Assembly (NCBI GenBank): GCA_018241225.1
Contig: JAFEEG010000028.1
Coordinates: forward strand, 62,001 to 126,000
Source: Pseudomonadota bacterium
GTDB taxonomy: Bacteria > Pseudomonadota > Gammaproteobacteria > Burkholderiales > Burkholderiaceae_C
Reading direction: 5' to 3'
DNA: 64,000 nt
Below, piece after piece: positions 1 through 12,292 of the stretch. How positions within the stretch are numbered: the stretch's first letter is position 1; every line of letters starts with the position of its first letter. The notes under the pieces were generated by a model. It was not told the origin of the DNA. It saw only the letters and a list, made by a program, of their open reading frames with translations, and did no database searches. A program made the position numbers and the translations under genes.

Positions 1-1085
<1,085 letters not shown>

Positions 1086-1184
1086 GATTGGCTCTCTTCG
1101 ATGGCTGACGGCGGCGTGGCCCCTTGAAGGCCACGGCCACCGGGCGCAGGTGGTGCTCAGGCTAGGCGAAGCGTGGCGTGCGCA

Positions 1185-2225
1185 TCAGGGCTTGGCCTCG
1201 GACTTGCCGTCGTAGCGCTTGCCCCACTCGGCCAGGATGCGCTCGCGGTTCTTGGCCGCCCAGTTCAGGTCGTTCTTGATGAGCATCTTTTCGTAGTTCT
1301 CCGGAATGCCGTCCAGCTTCTTGGCAACACCGGGATACGCCACCACCGCCCACCAGGTCGCGTCGATCTGGCCGGCTTCCTTGCTCGACATCCAGTCGGC
1401 CAGGCGCTTGGCCGCTTCCATCTTCTTGGTGGTCTTCATGATGGCCGTGGCCTCGATGTCCCAGCCCAGCCCTTCCTTGGGGAACACCATCTCGATCGGC
1501 GCGCCCGACTTCTTGACCTGGTGCGCGCGGAACTCGAAGGAGATGCCGATGGGGAATTCACCCGTGCCGGCCTGCTTGCAGGGCTTGGAGCCCGAGTGCA
1601 CGTACTGCGCCACGTTCTCGTGCAGTGCGTCCATGTACTTCCAGCCTTCGGTTTCGCCCCACATCTGCAGCCAGGCCGACACGTCGAGGTAGCCGGTGCC
1701 GCTGGAGGCCGGGTGCGGCATCGAGATGGTGCCCTTGTAGACAGGCTTGGTCAGGTCCTTCCAGCTCTCGGGCTTGGGAATGCCGCGCTTTTGCGCCTCC
1801 ACCGTGTTGAAGCAGATGGTGGCGGCCCACACGTCCATGCCGACCCAGGCCGGCGGACGCTTGCTGTCGGAATAGGCGGGCGTGAGCTCCTTGAAGGTCT
1901 TGGTCTCGTAGGGCTGGAGCATGCCCTCCTGGTCGAGCAGGGCCAGGCTGCTGGCGGCCAGTCCGGCCACCACGTCGGCCTGCGGGTTGGCTTTTTCGGC
2001 CAGGAGCTTGGCCGTGATGATGCCCGTGGAGTCACGCACCCACCGCACCTCGATGTCGGGGTTGGCCTTTTCGAAGGCGTCCTTGTAGACCTTCATGGCG
2101 TCGTTCTCTAGCGCCGTGTAGACCTGCAGCGTGGTCTTTTGCGCAAAGGCGCTGGTGCCGGCCAGGCTGAGTGCCGCTAGACAAAGGCCGAGTCCGAAAC
2201 GGGCGGCACGGGAGGGAGTCGTCAT
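1185..2225 (-). CDS. periplasmic 2-aminoethylphosphonate-type ABC substrate-binding protein
   Basis: Solute receptor of 346 residues for the importer whose ATPase follows it. The ATG at 2225 gives a clean signal peptide (about residues 1-28, hydrophobic LGLCLAALSLAGTSA then AFAQ). The mature part starts TTLQVYTALENDAMKVY and has the extracellular-binding-protein fold of Fe3+/phosphonate receptors, with a VRWVRDSTGI segment and many aromatic residues. The frame is open well upstream of 2225 but codes nothing plausible there. It is the first gene of the leftward transcript, divergent from the gntR-phnA operon with a palindromic operator between. Ligand assignment rests on this context plus family resemblance. 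Confidence 0.85.
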   Translation of the reverse strand: MTTPSRAARFGLGLCLAALSLAGTSAFAQKTTLQVYTALENDAMKVYKDAFEKANPDIEVRWVRDSTGIITAKLLAEKANPQADVVAGLAASSLALLDQEGMLQPYETKTFKELTPAYSDSKRPPAWVGMDVWAATICFNTVEAQKRGIPKPESWKDLTKPVYKGTISMPHPASSGTGYLDVSAWLQMWGETEGWKYMDALHENVAQYVHSGSKPCKQAGTGEFPIGISFEFRAHQVKKSGAPIEMVFPKEGLGWDIEATAIMKTTKKMEAAKRLADWMSSKEAGQIDATWWAVVAYPGVAKKLDGIPENYEKMLIKNDLNWAAKNRERILAEWGKRYDGKSEAKP

Positions 2226-2328
2226 TCGAAATGCTCCTTGTACTTGTCTGTCACATGGGTGGTGGATGCTCTGCGAGGCATGGTGGAATTGGCGCCTCTG
2301 GATGAAAAATGTAGATCGTCGAATGAAG

Positions 2329-2347
2329 ACTGTCAACTGTTGACAGT
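2329..2347. promoter_or_regulatory. perfect 19-bp palindrome, candidate GntR operator
   Basis: ACTGTCAAC-T-GTTGACAGT is a perfect inverted repeat with 9-bp arms and a one-base centre. It sits in the 150-bp gap between the divergent binding-protein gene (start 2225) and gntR (start 2376), 28 bp before the gntR ATG. FadR-subfamily GntR proteins bind short palindromes of this kind, so autoregulation and control of both transcripts is a reasonable inference. Confidence 0.7.
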
Positions 2348-2362
2348 TAGCAATTCCCCTGA

Positions 2363-4348
<1,986 letters not shown>

Positions 4349-4371
4349 ACCCGACTCTGGAGACGCAACCG

Positions 4372-5820
4372 ATGTCCGAACTGATCCTGAAGCCCGGCAC
4401 CGTGCACAAGGAAGCCCTGCGCATTGCCGGCGAGCGCGTGTATCGCGACAAGGTGATCGAAGTCACCTACCCGTACACCGGCGAGGTGATCGCCACCGTG
4501 CCCAAGGCCACGCTGGAAGACGTGCGCCAGGCCTACAGCGTGGCCCGCGCCTACAAGAGCAAGCTCACGCGCTACGAGCGCTACAAGATCCTGATGCGTG
4601 CCGGCGAAATCATCGCCTCGCGGCTGGACGAGATCTCGCGCGTCATCACCCTCGAATCGGGACTGTCGCGCAAGGATTCGCTGTATGAAGTGGGCCGCGC
4701 GTCGGACGTGCTCCTGTTCGCCGCCAACCAGGCGCTGGTGGACGACGGCCAGGTGTTCTCGTGCGACCTCACGCACCATGGCAAGAGCCGCAAGGTCTAC
4801 ACCATGCGCGAGCCGCTGCAGGGCGTCATCACCGCCATCACGCCCTTCAATCACCCGCTCAACCAGGTGATCCACAAGGTGGCGCCGGCCGTGGCCACTA
4901 ACAACCGCATGGTGCTCAAGCCCAGCGAGAAGACGCCGCTGTCGGCCTTCGTGCTGGCCGACATCCTGTACGAAGCGGGGCTGCCCCCGCCGATGCTCTC
5001 GGTCATCACCGGCGATCCGCGCGAGATTGCCGACGAGATGCTGACCAACCCCGACGTGGACCTGGTCACCTTTACCGGCGGCGTGCCCATCGGCAAGTAC
5101 ATTGCATCGAAGGCGGTCTACAAGCGCCAGATCCTGGAGCTGGGCGGCAACGACCCCATCATCGTGATGGAAGACGCCGACATCGAAGAGGCCGCAACGC
5201 TGGCGGCCAGCGGCTCGTACAAGAACTCGGGCCAGCGCTGCACCGCCATCAAGCGCATGCTGGTGCATGAATCGGTGGCCGACCGCTTCGTCGACCTGCT
5301 CGTGCAAAAGACGCTGAGCATCAAGCATGGCGACCCGATGGACCCGGCCACCGACGTGGGCACGGTCATCGACGAGGAGGCCGCCAGCCATTTCAAGAGC
5401 GTGGTCGACGAGGCCATCGCCGCAGGCGCGAAGCTGCTGCACGGCAACGTGCAGCGCGGCGCCCTGTATTCGCCCACGGTGCTCGACCGCGTGCAGCCGG
5501 ACATGCGGGTGGTCAAGCACGAGACCTTCGGCCCGGTGTCGCCCATCATCCGCTTCAAGGACATCGAGGAAGCCATCCGCATCTCCAACGGCACCGCCTT
5601 CGGCCTGTCGTCCTCGGTGTGCACCAACCGGCTGGACTACATCACGCGCTTCATCAGCGAGCTCAACGTGGGCAGCGTCAACGTGCGCGAAGTGCCCGGC
5701 TACCGCCTGGAGCTCACGCCCTTTGGCGGCATCAAGGATTCCGGCCTGGGCTACAAGGAAGGTGTGCTGGAAGCCATGAAGAGCTTCTGCAACACCAAGA
5801 CCTACTCGCTGCCCTGGTAA
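4372..5820 (+). CDS. phnY: phosphonoacetaldehyde dehydrogenase
   Basis: NAD-dependent aldehyde dehydrogenase of 482 residues that would oxidise phosphonoacetaldehyde to phosphonoacetate, the substrate of PhnA next door. Catalytic residues are in place: Asn160 (PFNHPLNQ), Glu256 (LELGGN) and Cys290 (NSGQRC). The NAD-binding FTGG segment is at about 234-237. Length is close to the Sinorhizobium enzyme. The ATG at 4372 has a weak purine stretch upstream (GGAGACG). The gene lies 23 bp after phnA and 7 bp before the HD-domain gene, clearly one transcript. Confidence 0.95.
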   Translation: MSELILKPGTVHKEALRIAGERVYRDKVIEVTYPYTGEVIATVPKATLEDVRQAYSVARAYKSKLTRYERYKILMRAGEIIASRLDEISRVITLESGLSRKDSLYEVGRASDVLLFAANQALVDDGQVFSCDLTHHGKSRKVYTMREPLQGVITAITPFNHPLNQVIHKVAPAVATNNRMVLKPSEKTPLSAFVLADILYEAGLPPPMLSVITGDPREIADEMLTNPDVDLVTFTGGVPIGKYIASKAVYKRQILELGGNDPIIVMEDADIEEAATLAASGSYKNSGQRCTAIKRMLVHESVADRFVDLLVQKTLSIKHGDPMDPATDVGTVIDEEAASHFKSVVDEAIAAGAKLLHGNVQRGALYSPTVLDRVQPDMRVVKHETFGPVSPIIRFKDIEEAIRISNGTAFGLSSSVCTNRLDYITRFISELNVGSVNVREVPGYRLELTPFGGIKDSGLGYKEGVLEAMKSFCNTKTYSLPW

Positions 5821-5827
5821 GGAAGCC

Positions 5828-6397
5828 ATGAGCCTCACGCTTGAAGACATCGTCACCCTGTTCGAGGCCAAGGGCCACGAGCAATACGACGGCGAGCCCG
5901 TCACGCAACTGGAACACGCGCTGCAATCGGCCCACCAGGCCGAGCAGGAGGGCGCCAGCAGCGCCCTCATCAGCGCGGCGCTCCTGCACGACATCGGCCA
6001 CCTGCTGCACGACTTCGGCGACACGCCTTCGATGAAGGGGCTGGACGACGTGCACCAGTATCGGTGCCTGCCTTTTCTGCGCGGCTTGTTCGGCCCGGCC
6101 ACGCTGGAGCCGATACGCCTGCACGTGGATGCCAAGCGCTTTCTGTGTGCGCGCGAGCCGGCCTACCACGACAGCCTCTCGGCGGACTCGCAGCGCAGCC
6201 TGAAGCTGCAAGGCGGCGTGTTCGACGAGGCCCAGGCCGCGGCCTTCGAGGCCCTGCCCTACTCGATGGACGCCGTGCGCCTGCGCCGCTGGGACGACGG
6301 CGCAAAGTCGGCCGAGCTGGTGGTGCCGGGGCTCGCCCACTTCGTTGCCCACCTGGAGCGCGCCTCCGCCGATCGCCCGGCAAGGCAGGCCGCGTGA
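5828..6397 (+). CDS. PhnZ-like HD-domain oxygenase of phosphonate degradation
   Basis: Small HD-domain protein, 189 residues, of the family found in phosphonate operons. Visible residues correspond to the mixed-valent di-iron site and substrate clamp of PhnZ as I recall it: Tyr20 and Glu23 (QYDGE), His30, His54-Asp55 (LLHDIGH), His76, His99, Lys103 and an Asp at 156/157. PhnZ oxidatively cleaves 2-amino-1-hydroxyethylphosphonate to glycine and phosphate. The usual hydroxylase partner (PhnY*, an Fe/2-oxoglutarate enzyme) is not in this window, so the true substrate may differ. It overlaps the following gene by 4 bp. Confidence 0.8.
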   Translation: MSLTLEDIVTLFEAKGHEQYDGEPVTQLEHALQSAHQAEQEGASSALISAALLHDIGHLLHDFGDTPSMKGLDDVHQYRCLPFLRGLFGPATLEPIRLHVDAKRFLCAREPAYHDSLSADSQRSLKLQGGVFDEAQAAAFEALPYSMDAVRLRRWDDGAKSAELVVPGLAHFVAHLERASADRPARQAA

Positions 6398-7794
6398 GCC
6401 AGATGCGCCCGTTCTGGATCGAGCAGGCGCTGTTCGGCGCTGGCGAGCTCGCGCCGGCCCTGCAGGGCGAGACGCAAGCCGACGTGTGCATCGTCGGCGG
6501 CGGCTTCACGGGCCTGTGGACCGCCATCCAGGCCAAGCAGCAGGCGCCGCACCTGGACATCGTCATTCTGGAAAGCGACCTGTGCGGCGCCGGCGCGAGC
6601 GGACGCAACGGCGGCTGCCTGCTGACCTGGTCGGCCAAGTACTTCACCCTGGAGCGCCTGTTCGGCGAAGCGGAGGCGGTGCGGCTGGTCAAGGCGTCGG
6701 AGGCGGCGGTGGGCCACATTGCCGAGTTCTGCAAGGCGCACGGCATCGATGCCGAGCTGCGCATGGACGGCACGCTCTACACCGCAACCTCTCAGGCGCA
6801 GATCGGCACCATGGCGCCGGTGATGCGGGCGCTGCAAGAGCGCGGCATTCATTCGTACCGCGACATGCCGGCGCAAGAGGTGGCACGTCGCTCGGGCTCG
6901 GCCCGCAACCTGGCGGGCGTGTTCTCACCCTACGCGGCCACGGTGCACCCGGGCAAGCTGGTGCGGGGGTTGCGGCGCGTGGCGCTGGAGATGGGCATCC
7001 GAATCCACGAGCGCACACCGATGATCGACTTCGCCGCCGGTCCGCCGGTGGTGGTGCGCACGCCCACCGGCAGCGTGCGGGCCGGCAAGCTGGTGCTCGC
7101 CTTGAATGCGTGGATGGCCAGCGCCTTCCCAAAGCAGTTCGAACGCACCATCGCCATCGTCTCCAGCGACATGGTGATCACCGAGCGTTGCCCCGAGTTG
7201 CTGCGCGGCAGCGGCCTGGTCGACGGCGTGTCGGTGCTCGACTCGCGCACCTTCGTCTACTACTACCGCAGCACGGCCGATGGCCGGCTGATGCTGGGCA
7301 AGGGAGGCAATACCTTTGCGTGGCGCGGGCGCATTGCGCCGGTGTTCGACCAGCGCTCGCCTTATGAAGAACAACTGACGCAGGCGCTGCGCGAGTTCTT
7401 CCCGGCGCTGGCCAACACGCCGATCACCGCCAGCTGGAACGGCCCGTCGGACCGTTCGGCAACGGGCTTTCCCTTCTTCGGTCGCTTCGAGGGGCATCCG
7501 CACATCTACTACGGCTTCGGCTACTCGGGCAACGGCGTGGGGCCCACCTACATGGGCGGGCAGATTCTCTCGTCGCTGGTGCTGGATGCCGACAACGCCT
7601 GGACGCGAAGCCCGCTCACGCGCGGTCCGCTGGGGCAGTTTCCGCCCGAGCCCATGCGCTATGTCGGCTCGATCGTTGTGCGCAATGCAATCCGCCGCAA
7701 GGAAAAGGCGGAAGACGATGGCCGCCAGCCCTGGATGGTCGACCGCATGCTCAGCAAGCTGGCCAACGCGGCCGGCAAGTCGGACAAGGGCTGA
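6394..7794 (+). CDS. FAD-dependent aminophosphonate oxidoreductase (DAO/GlpO type)
   Basis: About 466 residues. An N-terminal dinucleotide-binding motif (VCIVGGGFTGLW, residues about 31-42) and GASGRNGG identify a DAO-family flavoenzyme; the C-terminal YYGFGYSGNGVGPTY is the second FAD contact of this family. Such enzymes recur in phosphonate operons and are thought to oxidise amino- or N-methylaminophosphonates to phosphonoacetaldehyde, which would feed PhnY here. Start chosen as GTG at 6394, overlapping the upstream stop as GTGA; an ATG at 6403 is equally possible. Last gene of the operon. Confidence 0.85.
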   Translation: MSQMRPFWIEQALFGAGELAPALQGETQADVCIVGGGFTGLWTAIQAKQQAPHLDIVILESDLCGAGASGRNGGCLLTWSAKYFTLERLFGEAEAVRLVKASEAAVGHIAEFCKAHGIDAELRMDGTLYTATSQAQIGTMAPVMRALQERGIHSYRDMPAQEVARRSGSARNLAGVFSPYAATVHPGKLVRGLRRVALEMGIRIHERTPMIDFAAGPPVVVRTPTGSVRAGKLVLALNAWMASAFPKQFERTIAIVSSDMVITERCPELLRGSGLVDGVSVLDSRTFVYYYRSTADGRLMLGKGGNTFAWRGRIAPVFDQRSPYEEQLTQALREFFPALANTPITASWNGPSDRSATGFPFFGRFEGHPHIYYGFGYSGNGVGPTYMGGQILSSLVLDADNAWTRSPLTRGPLGQFPPEPMRYVGSIVVRNAIRRKEKAEDDGRQPWMVDRMLSKLANAAGKSDKG

Positions 7795-7821
7795 GGCCGC
7801 CCGACTGACCGGCGCGCCGCC

Positions 7822-8352
7822 TCAACCCCGCGGCGTGTTCGGCCCGTCGGCGGCCGGCGACATGCGAGCGTCCGACAGGACCTGCCCGACCCGATCGACC
7901 TTGGCTTCGAACCAGCCGATGCGCGTGGTCTCGCGCACGTCGAACCGGGGGACATAGGGCTTGATGTCGATGATCGGCGTGCCGTCGAGCATGTCGTTGC
8001 CCTCGAAGTGCAGGACGCCGCCCTCCCGGCGCACGAGACGAACAATCGACAGGCCGATGCGGTTCGGGCGCGCAGGCGCACGGGTGGCAAACACGCCGTG
8101 CGGCTGGTTGTCCAGGAAGGGCACCACCTCGAGCATCTCGCGCTGCACCGCGTGCAGGTGCGTCAGGACGATCAGGTAGTCGAAGCCCTCGATGTCGCGC
8201 AGGCCCGGCTCGAACTCGGGGTAGACCTCGATGCTGCCGGGCTCCGCGGGCGCGCCCGTCGTCTGGATCGGCATCCCCTCCGCAGCGGTGAAGCGGCTGT
8301 GGATTCGCCCGATGGGGCGGCAGACGATGGGGGAATGCTCAGTTGTATTCAT
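7822..8352 (-). CDS. trmO: TrmO-like tRNA (N6-threonylcarbamoyladenosine37-N6)-methyltransferase
   Basis: Single-domain TsaA/TrmO protein of 176 residues, shorter than the 235-residue E. coli enzyme because the C-terminal extension is absent. Family landmarks are visible: PIGRIHS near the N-terminus, FATRAPARPNRIGLS, and DGTPIIDIKPYVP. The known role is methylation of t6A37 in threonine tRNA using SAM. It is convergent with the phosphonate operon (27-bp gap) and divergent from the Mop gene (61-bp gap). Some short members of this fold sit in metal or cofactor operons with other roles, so substrate is less certain than family. Confidence 0.8.
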   Translation of the reverse strand: MNTTEHSPIVCRPIGRIHSRFTAAEGMPIQTTGAPAEPGSIEVYPEFEPGLRDIEGFDYLIVLTHLHAVQREMLEVVPFLDNQPHGVFATRAPARPNRIGLSIVRLVRREGGVLHFEGNDMLDGTPIIDIKPYVPRFDVRETTRIGWFEAKVDRVGQVLSDARMSPAADGPNTPRG

Positions 8353-8413
8353 GTTTCATCTTCGGCGCCGTATGCTGCAGGCTTCAGCCTTTTCCTGCGC
8401 AGGAGCCACCATC

Positions 8414-8626
8414 ATGAAGATCAGCGCCCGCAATGTGCTTCCAGGAAAGATCACCGCAATTGTGCGCGGTCCGGTTACCACCGAGGTCACCATCGAGGTC
8501 GCCGCGGGGGTCGAGATCACCTCGACCATCACCAGCACGTCTGCCCAGAGCCTGGGCCTGAAGGAGGGCAAGACCGTGTACGGCGTGATCAAGGCCTCGA
8601 GCGTCATGGTCGCAACGGACGACTGA
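8414..8626 (+). CDS. single Mop/TOBE-domain molybdate-binding protein (molbindin)
   Basis: A 70-residue protein that is essentially one Mop domain: MKISARNVLPGKI, then the repeated EVTIEV, TSTITSTSA and SLGLKEGK segments and the terminal VYGVIKASSVMVA typical of molbindins, which assemble into hexamers that bind molybdate or tungstate oxyanions. An AGGAG at about 8401-8405 precedes the ATG at 8414. First member of a run of molybdenum-linked genes. It could store molybdate or act as the oxyanion-sensing partner of the Mop-less ModE encoded at 12293. Confidence 0.9.
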   Translation: MKISARNVLPGKITAIVRGPVTTEVTIEVAAGVEITSTITSTSAQSLGLKEGKTVYGVIKASSVMVATDD

Positions 8627-8669
8627 AAACCCCGGGCGGCGGTCCCGCCAAGACAGCCGCTGACAATTT

Positions 8670-8693
8670 CGCTATATTCCGCCAAACATAACG
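8670..8693. promoter_or_regulatory. ModE-box-like dyad upstream of the lipoprotein gene
   Basis: CGCTATAT-N8-ACATAACG. The two arms match as an inverted repeat at 6 of 8 positions and resemble the E. coli ModE consensus half-site CGCTATATA / TATATAACG. It lies 86 bp before the ATG at 8780. A second dyad with the same geometry occurs at 12730-12757. Confidence 0.5.
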
Positions 8694-8702
8694 AGGCGGA
8701 AT
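8676..8702. repeat. inverted repeat overlapping the ModE-like box
   Basis: Perfect 8-bp arms ATTCCGCC (8676-8683) and GGCGGAAT (8695-8702) with an 11-base loop. It overlaps the right half of the ModE-like dyad, so protein binding and RNA folding here would compete or coincide. It could also act as a weak terminator for the Mop gene; no T-tract follows. Confidence 0.5.
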
Positions 8703-8779
8703 TTCCTGGTGTCCGTGAACGGGCCGGAGAGCAAGCCTTGCCCCAAGGTTTCGATCCACCCATTTCACGGAGATTGCCG

Positions 8780-9808
<1,029 letters not shown>

Positions 9809-9816
9809 GGGCCGAC

Positions 9817-11109
9817 ATGCAACGGCATTCCGAAGGCGCGGCCGATTTCAAGCTCAAGTACCCGACGGCGGCGCACACGCCATCGGGCGTCCAGGGTGCG
9901 CCAGCCGACAGCACGCACGAGCCCGCAGCGCCCCTGCGCGTGCGCCTGATCGAACTCGATTCGCACCTGCACTGCTCGATCGTGGGCACCTGCCTGCCAG
10001 ACGCCGAGCTGAGGCGGATCATCGGCCGCTACTTCGATACGCAAGACGCAAGCGATCTGGACGTTCACCACGAAGCGGTGCGCCTGGCCATCATGGATGC
10101 GCAAGCCTCGCGGGCGATCCACAAGGCGCTGGATCGCCGCTACGAGCCGGTGATTCGCCGCTTTGCCAAGGCGCGCAGCGCGCAGGACGTCGAAAGCCTG
10201 TGGCGCGACTTCGTGGGTCGGGGCGAAGTGCCCGGCGCCTACTGGGCCGTGCTTTCGCACCGCCACACGCCCGAGGAACTGCGCCAGCAGGTGTTTGGCG
10301 AGGTGCACATGCTGTCCCATCTGATGGGCACCTCCACTCGGGCCGACCTGCGCCAGCGGGTGTTCCTGCAAGCCGAGAACGAACAGCTTCGCGAGCGGCT
10401 CGCGCAGCTCCAGGACCGCTACCAGAGGCTGGTCGAAACGCACGACCAGTCCGAGCACGAGCATCGGCAAGTCAGCGCCCAGCTTCATGCCGCCAGGGAG
10501 CAGGCCGCGCGCGACAAGCCAGCGGCACAAGAAACCACCTTCAAGGACGCGGACCGTCTGGCCCTGCAGGTCAGGCGCCGCGAAGAGGCGGAGCAGCAAG
10601 CCCTGCGATCCAGCGAGGAAAAGCGCCAGGCGCACGAAGAAGCCGAAGACCTGCGGCGCCGGCTCAAGGACGTGCTGGGCGAGCTGCACGCGGCCGAAGC
10701 TCAATTGCACCGCTGGCTGGCCGACGACGCGCAGCCTGCGGACCACGAACCCGATTCGCTCAAGGGCGTGCGGCTGCTCTACGTTGGCGGCCGCCCCAGT
10801 TCGGCCCAGGCCATCCGCGAATGGGTGGAACGTGCCGGCGGCGAGCTGCGCCGGCACGACGGCGGCCTGGAAGAGCGCAAGGGACAGCTGGCCGCCTCCA
10901 TCGCCTGGGCCGATCGCGTGCTTTTTCCGGTCGACTGCATCGACCACGACTCGGCCAACAGCATCAAGCGGCAATGCCTGCGGCTGGGCATTCCATTTGA
11001 GCCGCTGCGCACCGCCAGCCTGGCCAGCTTCATGGCGGCCCTCATGAACATCGATGCAGCGCCGCCACGAGCGGCCCCGGCGTCGCACCTGTGCCTGCGT
11101 CATGCGTAG
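9817..11109 (+). CDS. DUF2325 domain protein with central coiled coil
   Basis: 430 residues. The N-terminal region (about 40-190) is alpha-helical and unrecognised. About residues 180-315 form a long charged, heptad-rich coiled coil with many Glu, Arg, Gln and Ala (ENEQLRERLAQLQDRY onward). The C-terminus (about 325-415: RLLYVGGRP, AGGELRRHDGG, ADRVLFPVDCIDHDS) is a DUF2325 domain, a Rossmann-like module of unknown activity. It starts 8 bp after the lipoprotein stop and overlaps the next gene by 8 bp. Function unknown; position inside a molybdenum-linked operon is the only clue. Confidence 0.85.
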   Translation: MQRHSEGAADFKLKYPTAAHTPSGVQGAPADSTHEPAAPLRVRLIELDSHLHCSIVGTCLPDAELRRIIGRYFDTQDASDLDVHHEAVRLAIMDAQASRAIHKALDRRYEPVIRRFAKARSAQDVESLWRDFVGRGEVPGAYWAVLSHRHTPEELRQQVFGEVHMLSHLMGTSTRADLRQRVFLQAENEQLRERLAQLQDRYQRLVETHDQSEHEHRQVSAQLHAAREQAARDKPAAQETTFKDADRLALQVRRREEAEQQALRSSEEKRQAHEEAEDLRRRLKDVLGELHAAEAQLHRWLADDAQPADHEPDSLKGVRLLYVGGRPSSAQAIREWVERAGGELRRHDGGLEERKGQLAASIAWADRVLFPVDCIDHDSANSIKRQCLRLGIPFEPLRTASLASFMAALMNIDAAPPRAAPASHLCLRHA

Positions 11110-12220
11110 GGACGCCTTTGTCGAAATGCAGCGTTGCCTGCGCCGCGCGCAGGAAGCGTTGCCGGCGTCCACGGGCGGCGACGTCGATCTTGCGCACGAC
11201 GTGCCGCCGCACGTTGCACGCTCGTGGGATCGCTGCCGCGCCATGTGCGCCAGTCACCCCATCCCGACACCCCTGACCGGCGCCGAGCTGGCCGACCTGC
11301 GCGAAGGCGCGCATCTGCTCTGGCGGTGCGCACAGCCGGAACTCGATGCCTTGGGCGAGTACGTGCACGCTTCGGGCTGCGTGGCGCTGCTCGCGAACGA
11401 GAACGGCCTGGTCCTTGGCACCAGCGACGGCGGTGCCCTGTGCGGCACCGACTGGGCCGAGGCGGCACGCGGAACCAATGCCATCGGCACCGCGCTGCAC
11501 GAGCAGGGCGTGCTGAAGGTGGTGGGGCGCGAGCACTATCTCGACGCCTTTCAAACCCACGGCGGTGCGGCGGCCCCGGTCGTCGACGGCCTGGGCACCC
11601 TGGTCGGCGTGTTGGCGCTCTGGGGTCCTTCGGCGCAGATCGGCACCCATGCGTTGGCGCTGGTGCAGATGGCGGCAGCCCAGGTCGAGCACCGCCTGCT
11701 GTGCCGCACCAATGCCAGCGAGCGGGTCCATTTCCACCGGCGGCCGAGCCTGCTCGGAACACCGCAGGAGGGGTTGCTGCTGGTCGAGGACGGCCGCATT
11801 GCCGGCATCAACCGCGCGGCAGTCGCTCTGCTGGGCGGCGGGATGCAGGCCTGGCTCGGCCGGCCGGTGGCCCAGGTGCTGGGCGAGAACTGGTTGCGCC
11901 TGGTCGGCCAGCCCGGACTCGTGAGTGCGCCCGACGACTTGCCGTGGGCCGTGACGGTGGACAGCGAACGGCCACCATGCATTCGCCCGGCGAGCCGGCG
12001 CAACGGCCTGTCGCACCCGCGCCCGCAGCCGGCGATGCGGGCTGCGCCCGCCCCCGAAGCCGCGCCAAAGCCCGCGGCCGTCAGGCTGTCGCAACTGCGC
12101 CGCGAGGCCGTGGCGCTGGCGTTGAAGCAGCACGGCGGCCACATTGCACCGGCGGCCCGCAGCCTGGGCGTGGGCCGCAGCACCCTGTACCGCTGGTTGC
12201 AGGACGAGGCCGCACCGTGA
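11102..12220 (+). CDS. GAF/Fis-type regulator (AcoR-like, without AAA+ domain)
   Basis: 372 residues. Residues about 35-200 match the N-terminal sensory part of AcoR-type regulators (HVARSWDRC, then a GAF domain with GTDWAEAARGTNAIGTAL). About 215-275 is PAS-like (EGLLLVEDGRIAGINRAA). The C-terminus holds a Fis-type helix-turn-helix (LKQHGGHIAPAARSLGVGRSTLYRWL). The AAA+ sigma-54 activation domain that normally lies between these parts is missing, so it should act as a DNA-binding factor without ATP-driven sigma-54 activation. ATG at 11102 lies within the end of the DUF2325 gene. Confidence 0.85.
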   Translation: MRRDAFVEMQRCLRRAQEALPASTGGDVDLAHDVPPHVARSWDRCRAMCASHPIPTPLTGAELADLREGAHLLWRCAQPELDALGEYVHASGCVALLANENGLVLGTSDGGALCGTDWAEAARGTNAIGTALHEQGVLKVVGREHYLDAFQTHGGAAAPVVDGLGTLVGVLALWGPSAQIGTHALALVQMAAAQVEHRLLCRTNASERVHFHRRPSLLGTPQEGLLLVEDGRIAGINRAAVALLGGGMQAWLGRPVAQVLGENWLRLVGQPGLVSAPDDLPWAVTVDSERPPCIRPASRRNGLSHPRPQPAMRAAPAPEAAPKPAAVRLSQLRREAVALALKQHGGHIAPAARSLGVGRSTLYRWLQDEAAP

Positions 12221-12292
12221 CCACGCCACGCCGCGCCGGTCGGCAGCCCTGGACTATGCTGCGGACCCACGACCTTCCAGCCTGCCGCGCCT

